64,000 nt of DNA from the NCBI RefSeq assembly GCF_003013405.1, contig NZ_PXZL01000013.1:349343-413342 (forward strand). The letters run 5' to 3'. This document shows positions 33,149 through 42,886 of the stretch, in pieces. How positions within the stretch are numbered: the stretch's first letter is position 1; each line of letters begins with the position of its first letter. Made by a program: the position numbers and the translations under genes. Origin of the DNA: Brevibacillus formosus. Lineage in GTDB: Bacteria > Bacillota > Bacilli > Brevibacillales > Brevibacillaceae. The notes under the pieces are model-generated. The model saw nothing but the letters and a program-made list of their open reading frames with translations. It was not told where the DNA came from and made no database searches.

Positions 33149-34167
33149 CGTACGCGCTGGAACAAATTCTGCTTGGGAAGCACTTAACAAGAACGGTTGC
33201 AGAAGAGGCTATGGGCGAGATTATGGACGGAAAGGCAACTCCAGCTCAGATTGGTGCATTTTTAGCGAGTCTTCGTTTGAAAGGCGAGCAGGTGGAAGAG
33301 ATTATCGGTTTTGCCAAAGCCATGAGAGCGCGGGCGATAAGTTTTCCCATCGATCTGCCAGGTCTGGTAGACACTTGCGGAACAGGTGGAGACGGAAGTC
33401 ATACTTTTAACATTTCGACGGCGAGTGCTGTTGTCGCAGCAGCTGACGGTGTACGCATCGCCAAGCACGGGAATCGTGCGGTTTCCAGCAAAAGCGGCAG
33501 TGCTGATGTGTTGGAAGCGTTGGGAGTGCCCGTCAATTTATCTCCAAAGGACGCCGCAGATTGCCTGCGCGCGACCAATCTCTGCTTCTTGTTCGCTCCC
33601 CTTTATCACCAAGCGATGAAGCATGCGGCTGGTCCGCGAAAAGAGTTGGCGATTCGCACAGTGTTTAATTTGCTGGGACCATTGACGAATCCAGCAGGTG
33701 CCAGCCACCAGTTGATGGGCGTCTATGATGCTAAACTGCTTCCGAATGTAGCCGCAGTCTTACACGAGCTCGATGTGAAAAGAGCGCTCGTTGTAGCAGG
33801 CTCGGATGGTTTGGATGAATTGACCGTCACGGGAACGAGCCATATTGCCGAGTTGCGGGATGGGCGTATTCAAACATATGAAATCGAACCAGAGCAGTTC
33901 GGTCTGCGCAGACATGAGAAGGATGCTTTGCGCGGCGGTGATGCCAGTGAGAATGCCAAGATCATTCACGACGTGTTTTCCGGAGCGCGTGGGGCAGCGC
34001 GCGACATCGTTTTGCTGAATGCGGGAGCGATCCTTTACCTCGCAGATCGGGCTAGTTCGATTGAAACTGGGGTTATACGTGCAGCAGAACTGATCGACGG
34101 CGGACTGGTCATGCGCAAGCTGGAGCACGTTCGTCACATCGCAGGAGGTATGATTCATGCTTCGTAA
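33142..34167 (+). CDS. trpD: Anthranilate phosphoribosyltransferase
   Basis: 341 residues; joins anthranilate to PRPP. CGTGGDGSHTFNISTASA (about 75-92) is the PRPP-binding glycine-rich motif; KHGNRAVSSKSGSADVLEAL (about 107-126) and GPLTNPA (about 175) complete the family pattern. Overlaps trpE by 7 and trpC by 11 bases, a sign of translational coupling. Confidence 0.97.
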   Translation: MLTYALEQILLGKHLTRTVAEEAMGEIMDGKATPAQIGAFLASLRLKGEQVEEIIGFAKAMRARAISFPIDLPGLVDTCGTGGDGSHTFNISTASAVVAAADGVRIAKHGNRAVSSKSGSADVLEALGVPVNLSPKDAADCLRATNLCFLFAPLYHQAMKHAAGPRKELAIRTVFNLLGPLTNPAGASHQLMGVYDAKLLPNVAAVLHELDVKRALVVAGSDGLDELTVTGTSHIAELRDGRIQTYEIEPEQFGLRRHEKDALRGGDASENAKIIHDVFSGARGAARDIVLLNAGAILYLADRASSIETGVIRAAELIDGGLVMRKLEHVRHIAGGMIHAS

Positions 34168-34957
34168 AATCGTAGAAAAGAAACGTGAAGAGATCGCACG
34201 TCTTTATGCAGATACAACAGTTTCAGCATTGCTTTATGCAACGAAGGAAGTCCAACGTCCACGCGGATTTCGTCGGGCATTGGAGACGAGTGTACGGCCT
34301 GTTAGCGTGATTGCCGAAGTGAAAAAAGCATCCCCGTCAAAAGGGTTAATCCGCCCTGATTTCCAAGCAGTGACTATCGCAAAGTCTTATCAGGCCGCTC
34401 GCGCAGAATGTTTGTCTGTTTTGACAGATGAATCCTTTTTTCAAGGGAGTTTGAGCTATCTACGGCAAATTCATGAGGCAGTTGAACGTCCGTTACTCAG
34501 AAAAGACTTTCTGCTGGATGAAATTCAAGTCGTGGAAGCAAGAGCAGCAGGCGCTGATTGTGTGTTGCTCATTGGTGCCATCCTCGATCGGGAAACGCTT
34601 CGCCACCTAAACCAAACTGCCGAGGAGCTGGGCATGGATGTACTGGTCGAGGTGCATGACAAACGCGAATGCGAGCTTGTTTTTCAAGCAATGGAACCGA
34701 AATTGCTCGGGATCAACAATCGAAACTTAAATACGTTTCAAACTGACCTTGCCGTTACGCATGACTTGATTGCGGAACTGCCTGCGTCATTGACGATCGT
34801 GAGCGAAAGTGGGATTTCGACACCAGCGGATATTGAGAATGTACGAGGTGCAGGTGCCCGGGCTGTACTGGTCGGAGAGCATTTCATGCGCCAAACAGAT
34901 GTAGAGCGCGCAGTTATTGATCTCGTGGGAGATGTGGCACCGGGGGTGAGTGTATGA
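34157..34957 (+). CDS. trpC: Indole-3-glycerol phosphate synthase
   Basis: 266 residues, a TIM barrel that closes the indole ring. VIAEVKKASPSKGLI (about 51-65), LRKDFLLDEIQVVEARAAGA (about 114-133), INNRNL and VSESGIS are the family blocks, with catalytic Lys and Glu in the first two. GGAGGT serves the ATG. Separate from trpF, not fused as in E. coli. Confidence 0.97.
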   Translation: MLRKIVEKKREEIARLYADTTVSALLYATKEVQRPRGFRRALETSVRPVSVIAEVKKASPSKGLIRPDFQAVTIAKSYQAARAECLSVLTDESFFQGSLSYLRQIHEAVERPLLRKDFLLDEIQVVEARAAGADCVLLIGAILDRETLRHLNQTAEELGMDVLVEVHDKRECELVFQAMEPKLLGINNRNLNTFQTDLAVTHDLIAELPASLTIVSESGISTPADIENVRGAGARAVLVGEHFMRQTDVERAVIDLVGDVAPGVSV

Positions 34958-35622
34958 CTCGTTTGAAAATATGTGGGATCAAGCGAGCGGAAACACTTGC
35001 CCTGTTAAAAGCACCGGAAGTCGATTATGTGGGTCTTGTTTTTGCCCCAAGTAAGCGACAAGTCGATGCCAAGACTGCTGGACAATTGCTTGCCGCCGTT
35101 CCGGGCCATCCTCCTGCTGTTGGTGTATTCGTTAATCCGACGATGGAAGAGCTGGAGGAGGTGCTAAGTGAAGCGCCGTTATCTGTAATCCAATTACATG
35201 GACAGGAGACGCCACAATTTTGCCAGCAAGTTCGGGAGCGGTTCGCTATTCCGGTGTGGAAGGCGTTGGCCGTGGGCGGAAAAGCCGATGCTGTGCAAGC
35301 AATTCAATCTTATCGAGGCATTGTCAGTGGCTTTTTATTTGATACGTATGACCCTAGTCAAGCAGGTGGCACAGGGAAAAAGTTTTCGTGGGAGCAAATT
35401 CCTGCATTGCAAGCAGCATGCGAGGAAGCAGACTGCATCATCGCTGGCGGGATTCATGCGGAGAATGTCGGAGAATTAATCGGACAGTATCAAGCAGAGA
35501 TTGTCGATGTGTCCAGTGGCGTAGAGACGGATGGCGAAAAAGACGCTGAGAAAATAAAAACATTGGTGGAGAGGGTGAAGGCGCATGGACAACATTCAAA
35601 CAACTACGCGAATCGTGCCTGA
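34954..35622 (+). CDS. trpF: Phosphoribosylanthranilate isomerase
   Basis: 222 residues, a TIM barrel that performs an Amadori rearrangement. [12 protein letters not shown] (about 4-15; catalytic Cys) and [12 protein letters not shown] (about 26-37) are diagnostic; [19 protein letters not shown] (about 129-147) holds the catalytic Asp. Overlaps trpC by ATGA and trpB by 38 bases. Confidence 0.96.
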   Translation: MTRLKICGIKRAETLALLKAPEVDYVGLVFAPSKRQVDAKTAGQLLAAVPGHPPAVGVFVNPTMEELEEVLSEAPLSVIQLHGQETPQFCQQVRERFAIPVWKALAVGGKADAVQAIQSYRGIVSGFLFDTYDPSQAGGTGKKFSWEQIPALQAACEEADCIIAGGIHAENVGELIGQYQAEIVDVSSGVETDGEKDAEKIKTLVERVKAHGQHSNNYANRA

Positions 35623-36805
35623 CGAAAACGGGCGATTTGGTGCCTTCGGAGGCAAATTTATTCCAGAAACCTTGATGAATGCGGTGACGGAGCTCGAGAT
35701 CGCTTTTGAAGAAGCACGGCGTGACCCGGCATTTGTTCAGGAGTTGAATGGACTGCTCAGCGAGTATGCTGGACGCCCAACCCCGCTCACCTATGCAGAG
35801 CGCTTGACGAATGCGGTCGGCGGTGCCCAAATCTATTTGAAACGAGAGGATCTCAACCATACGGGCGCACATAAATTAAACAATGCTTTGGGCCAAGCAT
35901 TGCTTGCCAAACGGATGGGCAAAAAATCAATTATTGCCGAAACGGGCGCTGGTCAGCACGGAGTAGCAAGTGCAACCGTGGCGGCAAAGCTCGGACTCTC
36001 TTGCAAGGTGTTCATGGGGGAAGAAGATATTCGTCGCCAGTCGTTGAATGTTTTTCGGATGAAGCTGCTTGGTGCCGAAGTCATTCCTGCGGTATCCGGC
36101 TCTCGTACACTTAAGGATGCGACAAACGAAGCGATTCGCCATTGGGTTTCCCATGTCGATGAAACGTTTTATGTCATTGGATCTGTGGTTGGCCCACATC
36201 CATACCCGTACATGGTTCGCGAATTCCAAAAAATTATCGGAGAAGAGACGCGCAGTCAAGTGCTGCAAATGCTCAGAAGGCTGCCAGACGAAGTCGTTGC
36301 TTGCGTCGGTGGAGGCAGTAATGCGATTGGCATGTTCTATCCGTTCATTCAGGATGAGTCTGTCGCGCTCAGAGGAGTAGAAGCGGCAGGAAAAGGAATC
36401 GATACCGAAAAGCATGCGGCAACACTTACACTTGGACGCCCGGGAGTTATCCACGGTTCCTTAACCTACTTGTTGCAGGATGAAGGCGGACAAGTACAAG
36501 AAGCGCATTCGATTTCGGCTGGCTTAGATTATCCAGGAGTAGGACCTGAGCACGCCTATCTCAAAGACAGCGGAAGAGTGACCTATACATCGGTAACAGA
36601 TGCGGAAGCACTCGAGGCAGTGCAAGTGCTTTGCCAAACGGAAGGCATCATTCCAGCGTTGGAGAGCGCACATGCGATAGCTGAAGCGATCAAACGTGCG
36701 AAAGAGATGTCTTCAGACAAAATATTGGTAATCTGTTTGTCCGGTCGAGGCGACAAGGACGTACTTACTATTCAAGAAGCGCTGACAGCAGAAGGGGGAG
36801 AGTAA
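35585..36805 (+). CDS. trpB: Tryptophan synthase beta chain
   Basis: 406 residues, PLP enzyme that joins indole and serine. [20 protein letters not shown] (about 85-104) holds the PLP lysine; [16 protein letters not shown] (about 119-134) and [12 protein letters not shown] (about 240-251) bind substrate and PLP phosphate. The start lies inside trpF, behind GGAGAGGGTGA. Works as an alpha-beta complex with trpA next door. Confidence 0.98.
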   Translation: MDNIQTTTRIVPDENGRFGAFGGKFIPETLMNAVTELEIAFEEARRDPAFVQELNGLLSEYAGRPTPLTYAERLTNAVGGAQIYLKREDLNHTGAHKLNNALGQALLAKRMGKKSIIAETGAGQHGVASATVAAKLGLSCKVFMGEEDIRRQSLNVFRMKLLGAEVIPAVSGSRTLKDATNEAIRHWVSHVDETFYVIGSVVGPHPYPYMVREFQKIIGEETRSQVLQMLRRLPDEVVACVGGGSNAIGMFYPFIQDESVALRGVEAAGKGIDTEKHAATLTLGRPGVIHGSLTYLLQDEGGQVQEAHSISAGLDYPGVGPEHAYLKDSGRVTYTSVTDAEALEAVQVLCQTEGIIPALESAHAIAEAIKRAKEMSSDKILVICLSGRGDKDVLTIQEALTAEGGE

Positions 36806-36807
36806 TC

Positions 36808-37626
36808 ATGGCGACAGCCCTTAACAGAATCGATCAATTATTCGCGGATCGTGATCGCAAACGATTCATCCCGTTTCTAACGGTAGGCGATCCGTCGATA
36901 GAAGCGACCTTTCATCTCGTAAAAGCGATGGTTGAAGCAGGAGCAGATCTCATCGAGCTCGGCGTCCCTTACTCTGATCCTTTGGCAGATGGCCCAACGA
37001 TACAACGGGCTTCAGAGCGCGCACTGAAAAATGGCGTGACGATCAGGGATGCTTTGCAATTGGTCAAAAGGCTCCGCGAATCAGGTATGGAGGCTTCCAT
37101 CGTCCTGTTCACCTACTTCAATCCGGTTTTGCAATATGGTATCGAGCGCTTTTTTGCCGATCTTGCTGCCTATGGTGCGGACGGAGTTGTCATTCCAGAT
37201 TTGCCGATTGAGGAAAACGGCCCAGCAGTAACTTCAGCAAAACAGCATGGCATTCATGTCATTTCGCTCGTAGCACCAACTTCCAGTTCCAGAATCAATA
37301 CGATCGGCGCGCAAGCAACCGGATTCCTTTATTGTGTATCGTCGCTCGGTGTGACGGGTGCCCGTGCTGACCTGCGCGAGGATTTGGCAGATTTTCTCGA
37401 ACGAGTAAAGGCCAGCACATCGGTACCTACTGCGGTAGGCTTCGGAATATCCACGCCGGATCAGGTACGAGCAGTAGCACCCCATACGGATGGTATCATC
37501 GTGGGGAGTGCCATTGTACAGCAAATCGAGAAGCATGCTGAGCAGTTGAAAGACCCCAAACAGATGCCAGAAGCTGTAGAAAAAATAAAAACCTTTGTAC
37601 ATCAGTTAGCCAGTGCGCTACAATAG
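36808..37626 (+). CDS. trpA: Tryptophan synthase alpha chain
   Basis: 272 residues; releases indole from indole-glycerol phosphate and channels it to TrpB. FIPFLTVGDPS (about 20-30), LIELGVPYSDPLADGPTIQR (about 50-69; catalytic Glu and Asp) and VSSLGVTGAR are complete. Two bases after trpB. Confidence 0.97.
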   Translation: MATALNRIDQLFADRDRKRFIPFLTVGDPSIEATFHLVKAMVEAGADLIELGVPYSDPLADGPTIQRASERALKNGVTIRDALQLVKRLRESGMEASIVLFTYFNPVLQYGIERFFADLAAYGADGVVIPDLPIEENGPAVTSAKQHGIHVISLVAPTSSSRINTIGAQATGFLYCVSSLGVTGARADLREDLADFLERVKASTSVPTAVGFGISTPDQVRAVAPHTDGIIVGSAIVQQIEKHAEQLKDPKQMPEAVEKIKTFVHQLASALQ

Positions 37627-37655
37627 TGGGAAAAATGTGACTGGAGTGAACGTGG

Positions 37656-38750
37656 ATGCAACCGAAACAACGCATACTCAATGCCCCGGTATATCAACCT
37701 GGCAAGCCCATTGATGACGTGAAACGCGAATATGGTTTGACCGAAGTCATCAAGCTGGCGTCCAACGAAAATCCTTTTGGTTCCTCACCGAAGGCGAAAG
37801 CTGCCATTTCGGAACAGTTGGACAATTTGGCCCTGTATCCAGACGGTGCAAGCCTTAATCTGCGCTGGGATCTTGCTGACTTCCTCGGAGTCAAACCAGG
37901 CCAATTGTTTTTTGGCAACGGGTCTGATGAAATTCTGTTGATGATCTCTCGTGCTTTTTTGAGCGAAGGAACAAACGCAGTCATGGCGACGCAAACGTTC
38001 TCGCAATATCGCTCAAATGGGATTATTGAAGGAGCAGACTTGATTGAGGTGCCGTTGAAAGATGGCGTTCACGATCTCGAAGCGATGGCGGCTGCCATCA
38101 ACGAACAAACGAAGGTCGTATGGGTATGTAACCCGAACAATCCGTCAGGGACGATTGTAACAGCATCCGAGTTGGAAGCTTTTCTGAAAAAGACTCCAAA
38201 AGATGTACTGGTCGTTTTGGATGAGGCTTACTACGAGTATGTAGTGGATCCAGAATATCCGCAAACAGTCCCGATGCTCGCTGAGTATCCGAACCTGATT
38301 ATTTTGCGTACGTTCTCCAAAATCTACGGTCTGGCTGCTCTTCGTATCGGCTACGGGATCGCGTCAGAAGAGCTCATTTCCTCTCTGGAGCATGTGCGTG
38401 AGCCGTTCAATACAGGCACACTTGGCCAAGTAGCAGCACGTGCGGCGTTACAAGATCAGGAATTTGTGAAAGCATGCCGCGATCGTAACCGTGAAGGCAT
38501 GAAGCAATTTACCGATTCCTTTGACGAGTGGGGACTTTCCTACTATCCATCCCAGACCAACTTTATCTTGGTTGATTTGAAAAAGGATTCTGATGAAGTA
38601 TTCAAAAAGCTGCTCTCTCAAGGCATCATCGTTCGCTCTGGAAATGCGCTAGGCTTCCCGGGTTTTCAACGTATTACCATCGGGACCAAAGAGCAAAATG
38701 ATAAGATTCTTTCTGTCTTAAAAGAAATCGTCACTGGAGCATTGAAATAA
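37656..38750 (+). CDS. hisC: Histidinol-phosphate/aromatic aminotransferase
   Basis: 364 residues, PLP class I/II aminotransferase. LASNENPFGSSPKA (about 35-48), NPNNPSGTIV (about 153-162), DEAYYEY (about 188-194) and RTFSKIYGLAALRIGYG (about 217-233; PLP Lys) are visible. In the B. subtilis supraoperon HisC serves both histidine and Tyr/Phe synthesis; the location between trpA and tyrA suggests the same double role. Confidence 0.95.
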   Translation: MQPKQRILNAPVYQPGKPIDDVKREYGLTEVIKLASNENPFGSSPKAKAAISEQLDNLALYPDGASLNLRWDLADFLGVKPGQLFFGNGSDEILLMISRAFLSEGTNAVMATQTFSQYRSNGIIEGADLIEVPLKDGVHDLEAMAAAINEQTKVVWVCNPNNPSGTIVTASELEAFLKKTPKDVLVVLDEAYYEYVVDPEYPQTVPMLAEYPNLIILRTFSKIYGLAALRIGYGIASEELISSLEHVREPFNTGTLGQVAARAALQDQEFVKACRDRNREGMKQFTDSFDEWGLSYYPSQTNFILVDLKKDSDEVFKKLLSQGIIVRSGNALGFPGFQRITIGTKEQNDKILSVLKEIVTGALK

Positions 38751-38753
38751 AAG

Positions 38754-38788
38754 GACGAAGATGCCGGGCATGCCTCGGCATCTTTGTC
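38754..38788 (+). repeat. Long hairpin between hisC and tyrA
   Basis: A 13-bp uninterrupted stem (one G-T pair): GACGAAGATGCCG (38754-38766)/CGGCATCTTTGTC (38776-38788), loop of 9. No T tract follows, so it is a poor terminator; RNA processing or 3'-end protection within the operon is a possible role. Confidence 0.6.
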
Positions 38789-38814
38789 TAAGAGAGATAT
38801 AGGAAGGATAGAGA

Positions 38815-39924
38815 GTGGAGATGAAAAAAACCACTATTACTGTAATCGGCGTCGGGTTGATCGGCGGCTCAATCGCGCTGTCGATGCGACGCGATCCCAA
38901 TATTCGGGTAGTCGGTTACGATTTACGTCAAGATTGTTTGGATAAAGCACTGACTCTTGGTGTTATTCATGCTGGCACAACTGATTTGCAGACCGCAGTT
39001 CGAGAAGCAAATGTCATTTTCCTCGCATCGCCTGTAGAGCAAATCGTTGCAACCATTCGCTCGTTAGTGGAAATGGAGCTGCAACCAGGTGTGATCATTA
39101 CAGATGTTGGCAGTACAAAAGCAGGTATTGTGAGACAAGCGGGTGATGTCATTCCCGATCATGTTACGTTTATCGGTGGACATCCGATGGCCGGCTCGCA
39201 TAAATCCGGCGTGGAAGCTGCTTCTGATCGTCTGATGGAAAACGCCTATTATGTTTTGACACCAGCGCCGGGAACACCTGTAGAAAAAGTAAAGCAATTG
39301 TCTGAACTACTTGCACTGACTCGGGCAAAAATCGTACAAATGGACGCGGATTCGCATGATCAGGTCGTGGGTGCGGTTAGTCATTTCCCGCACATTCTCG
39401 CTTCTGCTCTGGTCAATCTGGTAGCAGGGTATGATGAGGAAAATGCTTGGCATGCAACGCTTGCTGCTGGTGGCTTCCGTGACATTACGCGCATTGCATC
39501 GAGTAACCCTCAGATGTGGCGTGATATTTTGCTGCAAAACCGTGATCCGATCCTCAAAATCGCAAAAGATTGGGCAAACGCATTGGAAGATGTCGTTCAC
39601 CTTGTAGAACAGGGAGATCCAGAAGGAATCGAGCATTTCTTCAAAACAGCGCGAGAGTTCCGTGACAGCTTGCCTGAGCGCAAAACGGGTGCATTGCCTC
39701 CTTTGAACGATTTGTATATCGATATCCCGGACCACCCGGGTGAAATCGGACGAATTACGACATTATTGGGAGCAAGACAAATCAACATCACGAATCTCCA
39801 AATCAGAGAGACACGGGAAGACATTTATGGGGTGCTACGCATTACGTTCCATTCGCAACAAGAATTGGAAAAGGGAGAGGAAGTTCTTCGCTTTTTCGAT
39901 TACAATGTATACAAGCGCACATAA
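38815..39924 (+). CDS. tyrA: Prephenate dehydrogenase with ACT domain
   Basis: 369 residues; oxidises prephenate to 4-hydroxyphenylpyruvate for tyrosine. Rossmann motif VIGVGLIGGSIALSM (about 8-22), IGGHPMAGSHKSGVEAA (about 119-135) and SHFPHILASAL (about 189-199). A C-terminal ACT domain (about 300-369, from LYIDIPDHPGEIGRITTLLG) suggests feedback by an amino acid. The GTG at 38815 is 6 bases after AGGAAGGA; an ATG two codons later is the alternative. Confidence 0.95.
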   Translation: MEMKKTTITVIGVGLIGGSIALSMRRDPNIRVVGYDLRQDCLDKALTLGVIHAGTTDLQTAVREANVIFLASPVEQIVATIRSLVEMELQPGVIITDVGSTKAGIVRQAGDVIPDHVTFIGGHPMAGSHKSGVEAASDRLMENAYYVLTPAPGTPVEKVKQLSELLALTRAKIVQMDADSHDQVVGAVSHFPHILASALVNLVAGYDEENAWHATLAAGGFRDITRIASSNPQMWRDILLQNRDPILKIAKDWANALEDVVHLVEQGDPEGIEHFFKTAREFRDSLPERKTGALPPLNDLYIDIPDHPGEIGRITTLLGARQINITNLQIRETREDIYGVLRITFHSQQELEKGEEVLRFFDYNVYKRT

Positions 39925-40014
39925 GTTTTTTATGCAAACACACTTTACAACGAAGACGCTTCACAGTGCGACTGGTGATCTGGGAGAGCGTGAGAGAGAA
40001 AAGGAGTGGAAGTA

Positions 40015-41295
40015 ATGCTTCGCGTACAACAAGCCAAACAAATCAAAGGTACCGTTCGCGTGCCAGGAGATAAGTCCATTTCCCATCGTGCAGTCATGTT
40101 TGGTGCTCTAGCAGAAGGCACCACAACCATTGAAGGCTTTTTGCCGGGTGCCGATTGCTTGAGCACGATTAGCTGCTTTCGTCGGATGGGGATCGAGATT
40201 GAACAACAAGGAGATGCCGTAACCGTACAAGGAAAAGGCTGGTATGGCTTGCAGGAACCATCTCAGCATCTGGATGTAGGGAACTCCGGTACGACCATTC
40301 GCTTAATGGCAGGGATCATGTCAACACAGCCTTTCCATGTGGTGATGGAAGGCGATGAGTCCATCGCAAAAAGACCAATGCGTCGTGTGATCGGACCACT
40401 CCGTCAAATGGGCGCCAAAATCGATGGAAGAAAAGACGGTGAATACACACCGTTATCTATTCGAGGCGGAGAGCTTCAAGGGATCGCTTATCAATCCCCA
40501 GTTGCAAGTGCACAAGTGAAGTCAGCGATTTTGCTGGCAGGATTGCAGGCAAAAGGCGTGACGAGTGTAACAGAACCGCACTTATCCCGCGATCATACGG
40601 AGCGTATGCTGCAAGCATTTGGTGTACAAGTCGTGCGTGATGGCTTGACTGTTTCAGTCGAAGGCGGACAAAAACTGAAGGGCCGTGCTATTTCTGTTCC
40701 GGGTGACATTTCTTCCGCTGCTTTTTTGATTGCGGCTGTAATGGTCGTACCAGGCAGCTCTCTTCTCATTGAAAATGTCGGAATCAACCCAAGCCGTACG
40801 GGCATTATCGATGTTGTCAAGGCGATGGGGGGAAGCCTGGAGCTTTTGAATGAACGAATCGTAAATGAAGAGCCGGTTGCAGACCTCCTCGTGACGCATT
40901 CGGAGCTGCACGGTATTGAAATTGCCGGAGATATCATTCCACGCTTGATTGACGAAATTCCGGTGATTGCGGTCATGGCAACGCAGGCCAAAGGACAAAC
41001 CGTAATCCGTGATGCCGAAGAGCTAAAAGTAAAAGAGACGGACCGTATTGCCACGGTGGTGAGTCAACTGTCCAAATTCGGCGCTAGGCTGACACCTACT
41101 GATGACGGAATGATCATCGAAGGGAAGACGGGATTGACAGGGGCTGTCATCGATAGCATGGGGGATCACCGAATTGGCATGGCGATGGCGATCGCAGGTC
41201 TCGTTGCCAAGGGGGAGACGACAATCGAAAATGATGATGCGATTGATGTATCGTTCCCTGGCTTCCATGACTTGCTTGTGAAAATCAGCCAATAA
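40015..41295 (+). CDS. aroA: EPSP synthase
   Basis: 426 residues; 3-phosphoshikimate 1-carboxyvinyltransferase (aroE in B. subtilis). [20 protein letters not shown] (about 15-34), [15 protein letters not shown] (about 84-98), [13 protein letters not shown] and KVKETDRIA are in family order. AAGGAGTGG precedes the ATG. Last gene of the supraoperon; a terminator follows. Confidence 0.97.
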   Translation: MLRVQQAKQIKGTVRVPGDKSISHRAVMFGALAEGTTTIEGFLPGADCLSTISCFRRMGIEIEQQGDAVTVQGKGWYGLQEPSQHLDVGNSGTTIRLMAGIMSTQPFHVVMEGDESIAKRPMRRVIGPLRQMGAKIDGRKDGEYTPLSIRGGELQGIAYQSPVASAQVKSAILLAGLQAKGVTSVTEPHLSRDHTERMLQAFGVQVVRDGLTVSVEGGQKLKGRAISVPGDISSAAFLIAAVMVVPGSSLLIENVGINPSRTGIIDVVKAMGGSLELLNERIVNEEPVADLLVTHSELHGIEIAGDIIPRLIDEIPVIAVMATQAKGQTVIRDAEELKVKETDRIATVVSQLSKFGARLTPTDDGMIIEGKTGLTGAVIDSMGDHRIGMAMAIAGLVAKGETTIENDDAIDVSFPGFHDLLVKISQ

Positions 41296-41309
41296 TAAAA
41301 GAATGGAAG

Positions 41310-41348
41310 GAAGTCTGTTCCTATATAGGGTAGCAGGCTTCTTTTTTT
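41310..41348 (+). terminator. Terminator of the supraoperon
   Basis: GAAGTCTG (41310-41317) pairs with CAGGCTTC (41334-41341) with one G-T pair, then a run of T. Confidence 0.85.
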
Positions 41349-41387
41349 GTGGGAGGACAAAGCGTTCCGAATTTTAGCAAAAATGAT

Positions 41388-41416
41388 TTGACAAGCGCTT
41401 ACATTCCGTTTATTAT
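41388..41416 (+). promoter_or_regulatory. Strong SigA promoter with an overlapping cre-like sequence
   Basis: TTGACA (41388-41393), 17 bases, TATTAT (41411-41416). The -35 box runs into TGACAAGCGCTTACA, which resembles a CcpA site but has one base too many in its left half, so control by CcpA is doubtful. Confidence 0.7.
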
Positions 41417-41460
41417 AAAACTACAGTATGGTTTCTCTCCACTCCTATCCAATATAAGAA

Positions 41461-41516
41461 AGCACGTGTGTGCTACCGTCGTTTGAATGCGCTTACATCA
41501 ACGGCGGTCTTTTTTT
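41461..41516 (+). terminator. Leader terminator upstream of the amidohydrolase-like gene
   Basis: A short hairpin AGCAC-GTGT-GTGCT (41461-41474) is followed by ACCGTCGTT (41475-41483) paired with AACGGCGGT (41500-41508) and seven T. It lies after the promoter and 100 bases before the start codon, which suggests attenuation of this gene. Confidence 0.75.
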
Positions 41517-41616
41517 GTTTAAAAGCGGTTTGGATCAAATGAGTACTTTTTCCCCTTTTTGTGCATATGCTCGTACAAGGGTAGTGTGTGCAAGAGAAGT
41601 GGGAGGGGGACGAGCT

Positions 41617-42738
41617 ATGCTGGAGCAAGGGATGGTCATACGCGGGGGAACGATTGTCACAGCACGGGGAATGAAAGAGGCAGATATTTGGATCCGTCAT
41701 GGGAAAATTGTTCGAATTGCTAAAGATACCCTGACGAAAAACCCCTTCAACGATTCATATGAAGAAATAGATGCTAGCGGAATGTATCTTTTGCCCGGTT
41801 TTGTCGCACTCCTGACACATTCGTTGTATAAAATCAAAGATGTAGATGTTTATATAGATGCCATGCGAAATCTCATCAGCTCCGGATGTACAAGCCTGGT
41901 GGACGTCTTCCGGCCAGAGCGTTGGATGAGCAGACCGCAAATTCAATATCAACAAACCCAGCATTTCAACAGTTTGTTGGATTATGTTTGGCATGTAGAA
42001 ATCGATGTCGCCGATCTTCACGGTGACCGCTTAGCGGATTGGATGAACCATGGCTATTCTTCGTTTCATGTCACGATTCGAAATCCAGAAGAAATTTCCA
42101 CAATAAAATGGGAAACGCTTTTGCAACTTCATACGTCTAAACATACGATCCTGCACATGCAGGTGCAAGACGAACCGTTTTTAAAAAAAGAACAACGGGA
42201 ACTCATTCGACAGATTTGGATGCAAGCTACTCGTTATTGGCGATTTCGTACTGTCATTACAGATTCTCAAGCGGCCTTTCATTTTGAAGAAAATGACCCA
42301 TACCTGCATATCTTTCGTTTGCCGGCTGAAGTGACGGATCAAGGTCTTCGTCAATTGCATCGTCAATGGTTTGGGAGCTGGCAGGTAGCGTCTCCGATTC
42401 ACGATGTGCGGATTGATACACGAAAGAGCTGGTGTACGCCTGAAGAATTGCTTTGCTTGGTAGTCAGGCTCGCTTCGACAAATGTTGCAAAAGCAATTGG
42501 ACTGTATCCGCGAAAAGGAAGCTTGACAACTGGCGCAGACGCTGATATCGTTTTCCTGAAAAAGGAAAACTGGTTGACAAAGAATGATCTTTCCACTATT
42601 CTCAATTTTAGTGAAATGCATCTTCCAACATCTGTTATGTCGAACGGTAAATGGATATATCGAAATATGCGATTTATCCCTTTGGTTGGTATGGGTAAGT
42701 GCTTATTCGACACGAAGCCCTACGCTTATGTCATATAA
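41617..42738 (+). CDS. Amidohydrolase-fold protein lacking the metal-binding HxH
   Basis: 373 residues. The beginning (VIRGGTIVTARGMKEADIWI, then GKIVRIAK and YLLPGFVALLTHS) and the end (ATNVAKAIGLYPRKG-like ASTNVAKAIGLYPRKGSL, then TGADADIVFLKK) align with dihydropyrimidinases and dihydroorotases. But the metal site PGFxDxHxH is replaced by PGFVALLTHS and I see no clear carboxylated-Lys region or the usual later His motifs. It is probably not a hydrolase. GGAGGGGG (41602-41609) sits 7 bases before ATG 41617. A sigma/anti-sigma pair follows. Role unknown. Confidence 0.75.
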   Translation: MLEQGMVIRGGTIVTARGMKEADIWIRHGKIVRIAKDTLTKNPFNDSYEEIDASGMYLLPGFVALLTHSLYKIKDVDVYIDAMRNLISSGCTSLVDVFRPERWMSRPQIQYQQTQHFNSLLDYVWHVEIDVADLHGDRLADWMNHGYSSFHVTIRNPEEISTIKWETLLQLHTSKHTILHMQVQDEPFLKKEQRELIRQIWMQATRYWRFRTVITDSQAAFHFEENDPYLHIFRLPAEVTDQGLRQLHRQWFGSWQVASPIHDVRIDTRKSWCTPEELLCLVVRLASTNVAKAIGLYPRKGSLTTGADADIVFLKKENWLTKNDLSTILNFSEMHLPTSVMSNGKWIYRNMRFIPLVGMGKCLFDTKPYAYVI

Positions 42739-42758
42739 CCCCGGTTTGGGGGTTTTTT
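42737..42758 (+). terminator. Terminator after the amidohydrolase-like gene
   Basis: AACCCC (42737-42742) pairs with GGGGTT (42749-42754), followed by T. It overlaps the stop codon. Confidence 0.75.
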
Positions 42759-42806
42759 CGTGAATGGTTTCCAGTAGACAGACGAGAAAAAGAATCGTAA
42801 GGTCGC

Positions 42807-42834
42807 GCAACTTTTTACATCCCCAGCAGTCTAA
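42807..42834 (+). promoter_or_regulatory. Candidate ECF-type promoter of the sigma factor gene
   Basis: GCAACTTTTT at 42807 resembles an ECF -35 (AAC core), and GTCTAA (42829-42834) a -10, 17 bases after the AAC. Autoregulation is common in such loci. Confidence 0.4.
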
Positions 42835-42886
42835 TTATGCAAAAGGCCGCTGAGGGATCGGAATCGCAAGGAGGTAATCTCTGATC

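Noticed and set aside
41389-41403. CcpA cre site at the promoter of the amidohydrolase-like gene
   Set aside because: The left half has an extra base relative to the consensus; kept only as a remark.
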